Below, one piece after another: positions 33,489 to 35,671 of a stretch of 35,671 nucleotides of DNA; the first letter of the stretch is position 1, and each line of letters opens with the position of its first letter. The notes under the pieces were generated by a model. It made no database searches. It was not told the DNA's origin and was given only the letters and a program-made list of their open reading frames with translations. The position numbers were made by a program, and so were the translations under genes. Source of the stretch: DALYJJ01 sp031969915. GTDB taxonomy: Bacteria; Acidobacteriota; Terriglobia; Bryobacterales; Bryobacteraceae. The stretch lies in assembly GCA_031969915.1 (NCBI GenBank), contig DALYJJ010000058.1, positions 1 to 35,671 of the forward strand, written 5' to 3'.

Positions 33489-33845
33489 ATGATGCTTGGA
33501 ATGGACCGAACGGCGTCGCGGAAGAAGAAGAGCACCGAGGAACAGGTGTACGAAATGCAGGTCCGGGTGTGTAAGGCGTTCGCCCATGCCACCCGGCTGA
33601 AGATGTTGGACCTGCTCGGTACGGGAGAGCGGAGCGCGGGTGAATTGCAGGAGAGGTTGGGGGTAACGGCGGCCAATCTTTCTCAGCACCTGGCCATCCT
33701 GCGTGCGGCGGGAGTGGTGACCACGCGGCGGAACGGGCGGCAGATTTCCTGCGCCCTGGCGATGCCGGAGGTGAAGAGCGCCTGCCAACTGTTGCGGGAC
33801 GTACTGCGGGCGCAAATCCGGAAAGGGCGGGACCTCGAGTTCTAA
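33489..33845 (+). CDS. ArsR-family winged-helix repressor
   Basis: This protein has about 118 residues. The ArsR fold is clear: VCKAFAHATRLKMLDLLGTGERSAGELQERLGVTAANLSQHLAILRAAGVVTTRRNGRQISCAL. The classical ELxVC metal box is missing, since the equivalent helix reads ELQERLG. The three Cys (28, 88 and 99, counting from the ATG at 33489) lie elsewhere, so it is not a standard ArsR arsenite sensor. Cys pairs at other positions occur in persulfide-sensing BigR/SqrR-type members. Several starts compete (33489, 33492, 33501; also a TTG at 33477), none with a good ribosome site. It heads an operon with a molybdoenzyme and binds, by inference, the dyad in the promoter. Confidence 0.88.
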   Translation: MMLGMDRTASRKKKSTEEQVYEMQVRVCKAFAHATRLKMLDLLGTGERSAGELQERLGVTAANLSQHLAILRAAGVVTTRRNGRQISCALAMPEVKSACQLLRDVLRAQIRKGRDLEF

Positions 33846-33852
33846 GAATGGG

Positions 33853-34221
33853 ATGAAGCTTCGGTTGACGGAACGCTCGGTGCGGCTGCGGGTGCGGCGG
33901 TCGGAAGTGGAGTTGTTCTCCAAGACGGGTTGTGTTTCGGAAACGCTCGTGTTTCCGGGCGGCGCGGCGCTGACTTATCGCCTCACAGCGGCGCCTGTGA
34001 TTGAGACTTCGGTTGCCTTTGGCGGAGGCGTGGTGGAGATCCTGGTTCCCGCGGCACAAGCCGCGGGCTGGGCGGCTTCGCAGCAGGTGGGGATCTACGG
34101 CCAACATCGGGACGTGGAGATCTGCGTGGAGAAGGACTTCCGGCGGACTTCCCTGCCCTCCCCGGACGACGGCGACCGGTACCCGAATCCACGCGCGAGC
34201 GGCGCGGCCGGTGGGGACTAG
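33853..34221 (+). CDS. small DUF7009-like protein
   Basis: This 122-residue, beta-rich soluble protein starts 7 bases after the ArsR stop. The pattern MKLRLTERSVRLRVRRSEVELFSKTG, then ALTYRLTAAP, GGGVVEILVPAAQAAGWAASQQVGIYG and ICVEKDFRRTSLPSPDDGDRYPNP matches, by memory, a family of unknown function (DUF7009) found in scattered bacteria. There is no signal peptide or cofactor motif. Its place between the regulator and the Fe-S subunit suggests a maturation or chaperone-like role for the molybdoenzyme, which is inference only. Confidence 0.7.
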   Translation: MKLRLTERSVRLRVRRSEVELFSKTGCVSETLVFPGGAALTYRLTAAPVIETSVAFGGGVVEILVPAAQAAGWAASQQVGIYGQHRDVEICVEKDFRRTSLPSPDDGDRYPNPRASGAAGGD

Positions 34222-34248
34222 GCGGCGGTTCTTATCGAGAGGACTCAT

Positions 34249-34797
34249 ATGGAGACATACGGCTGGCTACTGGACATCAAGAAGTGCATCGAGTGCAGGG
34301 CCTGCGAGACGGCCTGCAAACAATGGAACGGGGTGGAAACGGGCGCCGGTGTGCGCTACCGGCAGGTGCGCGTGACCGAGATGGGCGCGTTTCCCATGGT
34401 GCGCATGCAGGCGGTGACCGGCGCATGCAATCACTGCGACGACGCGTACTGCATGAAGGCCTGCCCGGTGAAGGCCATCTGGCGGCGGAGCGAGGACGGA
34501 CACGTGCTGATCGATCGCGAGAAGTGCGTGGCCTGCCGTGAGTGCGAGGCCTTCTGCGCGCACAAGGCCCCTCAGTTCAATACCCGGACCGGGAAGATGG
34601 AGAAGTGCACGGGCTGCTTCGACCGCGTGGAGAAAGGCATGCAGCCGGCATGCGCCGAACTGTGCCCGACAGGCGCGCTCCGGTGGGGCAAATGGAGCGA
34701 CATCTCGAAGCTCGGATCTCCCACCATGAGCGGCTTCGTGGGGCTCTACACGAAACCGCGGCTGCGCTTCATCAACGATCCCTATCCGGTCCGGTAA
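34249..34797 (+). CDS. four-cluster ferredoxin-type electron-transfer subunit (DmsB/PsrB-like)
   Basis: This 182-residue protein has 16 Cys in four clusters: 13/16/19/23 (CIECRACETAC), 60/63/68/72 (CNHCDDAYCMKAC), 93/96/99/103 (CVACRECEAFC) and 120/123/135/139 (CTGC...CAELC). This is the exact layout of the 4x[4Fe-4S] beta subunits of DMSO reductase-family complexes such as DmsB, PsrB and TtrB. It has no signal peptide; such subunits are exported together with the Tat-tagged catalytic subunit, whose gene starts 13 bases downstream. It passes electrons between the molybdoenzyme and a membrane quinol subunit, which is expected just beyond the window. Confidence 0.95.
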   Translation: METYGWLLDIKKCIECRACETACKQWNGVETGAGVRYRQVRVTEMGAFPMVRMQAVTGACNHCDDAYCMKACPVKAIWRRSEDGHVLIDREKCVACRECEAFCAHKAPQFNTRTGKMEKCTGCFDRVEKGMQPACAELCPTGALRWGKWSDISKLGSPTMSGFVGLYTKPRLRFINDPYPVR

Positions 34798-34810
34798 CGA
34801 GGAGACGCCA

Positions 34811-35671
34811 ATGACACTCACACGACGGAATCTCATGCAAGTGACGGGCGCGGCGGGCGCGCTGGGCGCCTCCGGTTCCGCGCAGGCCTTCGAGGAGTTC
34901 TTCCGCCCGGCGGCGGACGGCCCCGCGGCGGAAGCAACCAAGGTGACCACCTGTTGCGGGGTATGTTCGCCCGCGTGCGGTTTAGAGGCCACGGTGGAAA
35001 ACGGGGTGGTGAAGTTCATCGAGGGACTGAAGGGCGACGCTCACGGCGAGGGCCACCTGTGCGGCAAAGGCGCTGCGGGCGCGCAGTTCCTCTATGACCC
35101 CGACCGCCTGAAGTACCCGATGAAGCGCACCAATCCGCGCAAGGGCTTCGACGAGGATCCCGGCTGGGTGCGCATCACCTGGCAGGAGGCGCTGGACACC
35201 ATCGCGCAGAAGATGAAGAGCACGGTCGAGCAGCACGGCGCCGAGGCGCTGCTCTTTGTCACCCTGCCCAGCCCCGATCTTTGGGCGCGCTTCATGAACG
35301 CGATGGGCGTGGTCAACCGCATCGACCACATCGATGTGTGTTTCCAGACCGACCGCATCGTGCAGCGCTACACCACGGGCGGCAAGACCTGGTGCAACGA
35401 TTTCGAAAATTCGAAGTACATCCTGCTATTCGGCTGGGACCTGGTGGCGAAGGCCAAGATCATCTACGCCAACGGCATCGTCAAGGCCCGCGAGAAGGGC
35501 GCCAAGGTGGTCCACTTCTCACCCTCCTACACGGCGACGTCGCGCGTGGCGAGCGAATGGCACAACATCAACCCGGGCAGCGATCTGGCGGTCGCCCTGG
35601 CCATGATTCACGTGGTCCTGAAGGAGAACCTTTACAACAAGGAGTTCGTGGACTCGTTGACGAACTTCGCC
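34811..35671 (+). CDS. molybdopterin oxidoreductase catalytic subunit, PsrA/PhsA-like (3' truncated by window edge)
   Basis: The first 287 residues are present; family members are usually 700-1000. A Tat signal (LTRRNLMQVTGAAGALGAS) follows a start behind GAGGAG. The N-terminal [4Fe-4S] motif is C49-x2-C52-x3-C56 ... C84 (CGVCSPAC, then LCGKG). WVRITWQEALDTIAQKM and the pyranopterin-binding segments LLFGWDLVAKAKI and HNINPGSDLAVALAM place it in the DMSO reductase superfamily. Cys177, in HIDVCFQTD, is in the right place to ligate Mo or W, as in polysulfide/thiosulfate reductases, arsenate reductases and formate dehydrogenases. The substrate cannot be fixed from this fragment; a periplasmic sulfur- or arsenic-compound reductase or oxidase is plausible. 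The ArsR-type repressor upstream likely controls it. Confidence 0.92.
   Translation, partial: MTLTRRNLMQVTGAAGALGASGSAQAFEEFFRPAADGPAAEATKVTTCCGVCSPACGLEATVENGVVKFIEGLKGDAHGEGHLCGKGAAGAQFLYDPDRLKYPMKRTNPRKGFDEDPGWVRITWQEALDTIAQKMKSTVEQHGAEALLFVTLPSPDLWARFMNAMGVVNRIDHIDVCFQTDRIVQRYTTGGKTWCNDFENSKYILLFGWDLVAKAKIIYANGIVKAREKGAKVVHFSPSYTATSRVASEWHNINPGSDLAVALAMIHVVLKENLYNKEFVDSLTNFA

Noticed and set aside
33463..33575. Short upstream open frame from an ATG near 33464 in the ArsR leader
   Set aside because: No ribosome site and out of frame over the ArsR gene; likely incidental.
1..35671. CRISPR arrays, IS elements, att sites, tRNA or rRNA genes
   Set aside because: Scanned for regular spaced repeats, transposase-like translations with terminal inverted repeats, and RNA-gene signatures; none recognised by eye.

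Overview
The window is GC-rich and densely coded on both strands. It looks like the chromosome of a soil-type Acidobacteriota, most likely Bryobacterales/Solibacteraceae. The pointers are a PadR regulator coupled to a large ATPase-less MacB/FtsX-type permease (the acidobacterial 'ADOP' arrangement), an 'LPNFVVEQ' type exported protein, hopanoid side-chain genes, several exported glycoside hydrolases and a Tat-exported molybdoenzyme. No IS element, prophage block, CRISPR array, rRNA or tRNA was seen. No stretch over 300 bases lacks a gene; the longest gap (27036-27330) carries a promoter candidate and nothing else I can support.

Layout. 2-1621 (+): the 3' part of an NtrC-type sigma-54 response regulator, then an archaemetzincin protease. 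1644-6409 (-): a 1455-residue exported protein of unknown function with a near-identical internal duplication, overlapping a small membrane protein. 6618-10990 (-): a GT-C membrane glycosyltransferase, an exported acidobacterial protein and an M50-like membrane metalloprotease. 11114-15888 (+): PadR regulator, ADOP permease and a membrane-anchored PQQ-type beta-propeller, with a promoter/operator candidate in front. 15906-20023 (-): an SDR oxidoreductase and a translationally coupled operon hpnJ - DMT half-transporter - DMT half-transporter - hpnI, which I read as hopanoid head-group modification plus a candidate flippase. 20086-21423: an SSB-like DUF669 protein facing a Ku end-joining protein. 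21526-24431 (-): two LiaF-like membrane proteins, a LytS-type kinase and a LytTR response regulator (envelope stress). 24558-33382: a carbohydrate region with a Tat-exported GH127-type enzyme, a long pseudopilin, a DUF3601-like protein, a GHL6-type putative hydrolase and an alpha-glucuronidase-like protein. 33489 to the end (+): an ArsR-type regulator behind a strong promoter/operator dyad, a small DUF7009-like protein, a four-cluster ferredoxin subunit and the start of a molybdopterin oxidoreductase.

The most promising under-described systems are: (1) the hpnJ/hpnI operon with an ArnE/ArnF-like transporter pair between the two enzymes; (2) the ArsR/DUF7009/FeS/Mo-enzyme operon with its operator-overlapped promoter; (3) the giant duplicated secreted protein with a coupled membrane partner; (4) the chromosomal DUF669 protein with an SSB-type tail next to Ku. 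All assignments rest on reading motifs by eye; no database search was run.
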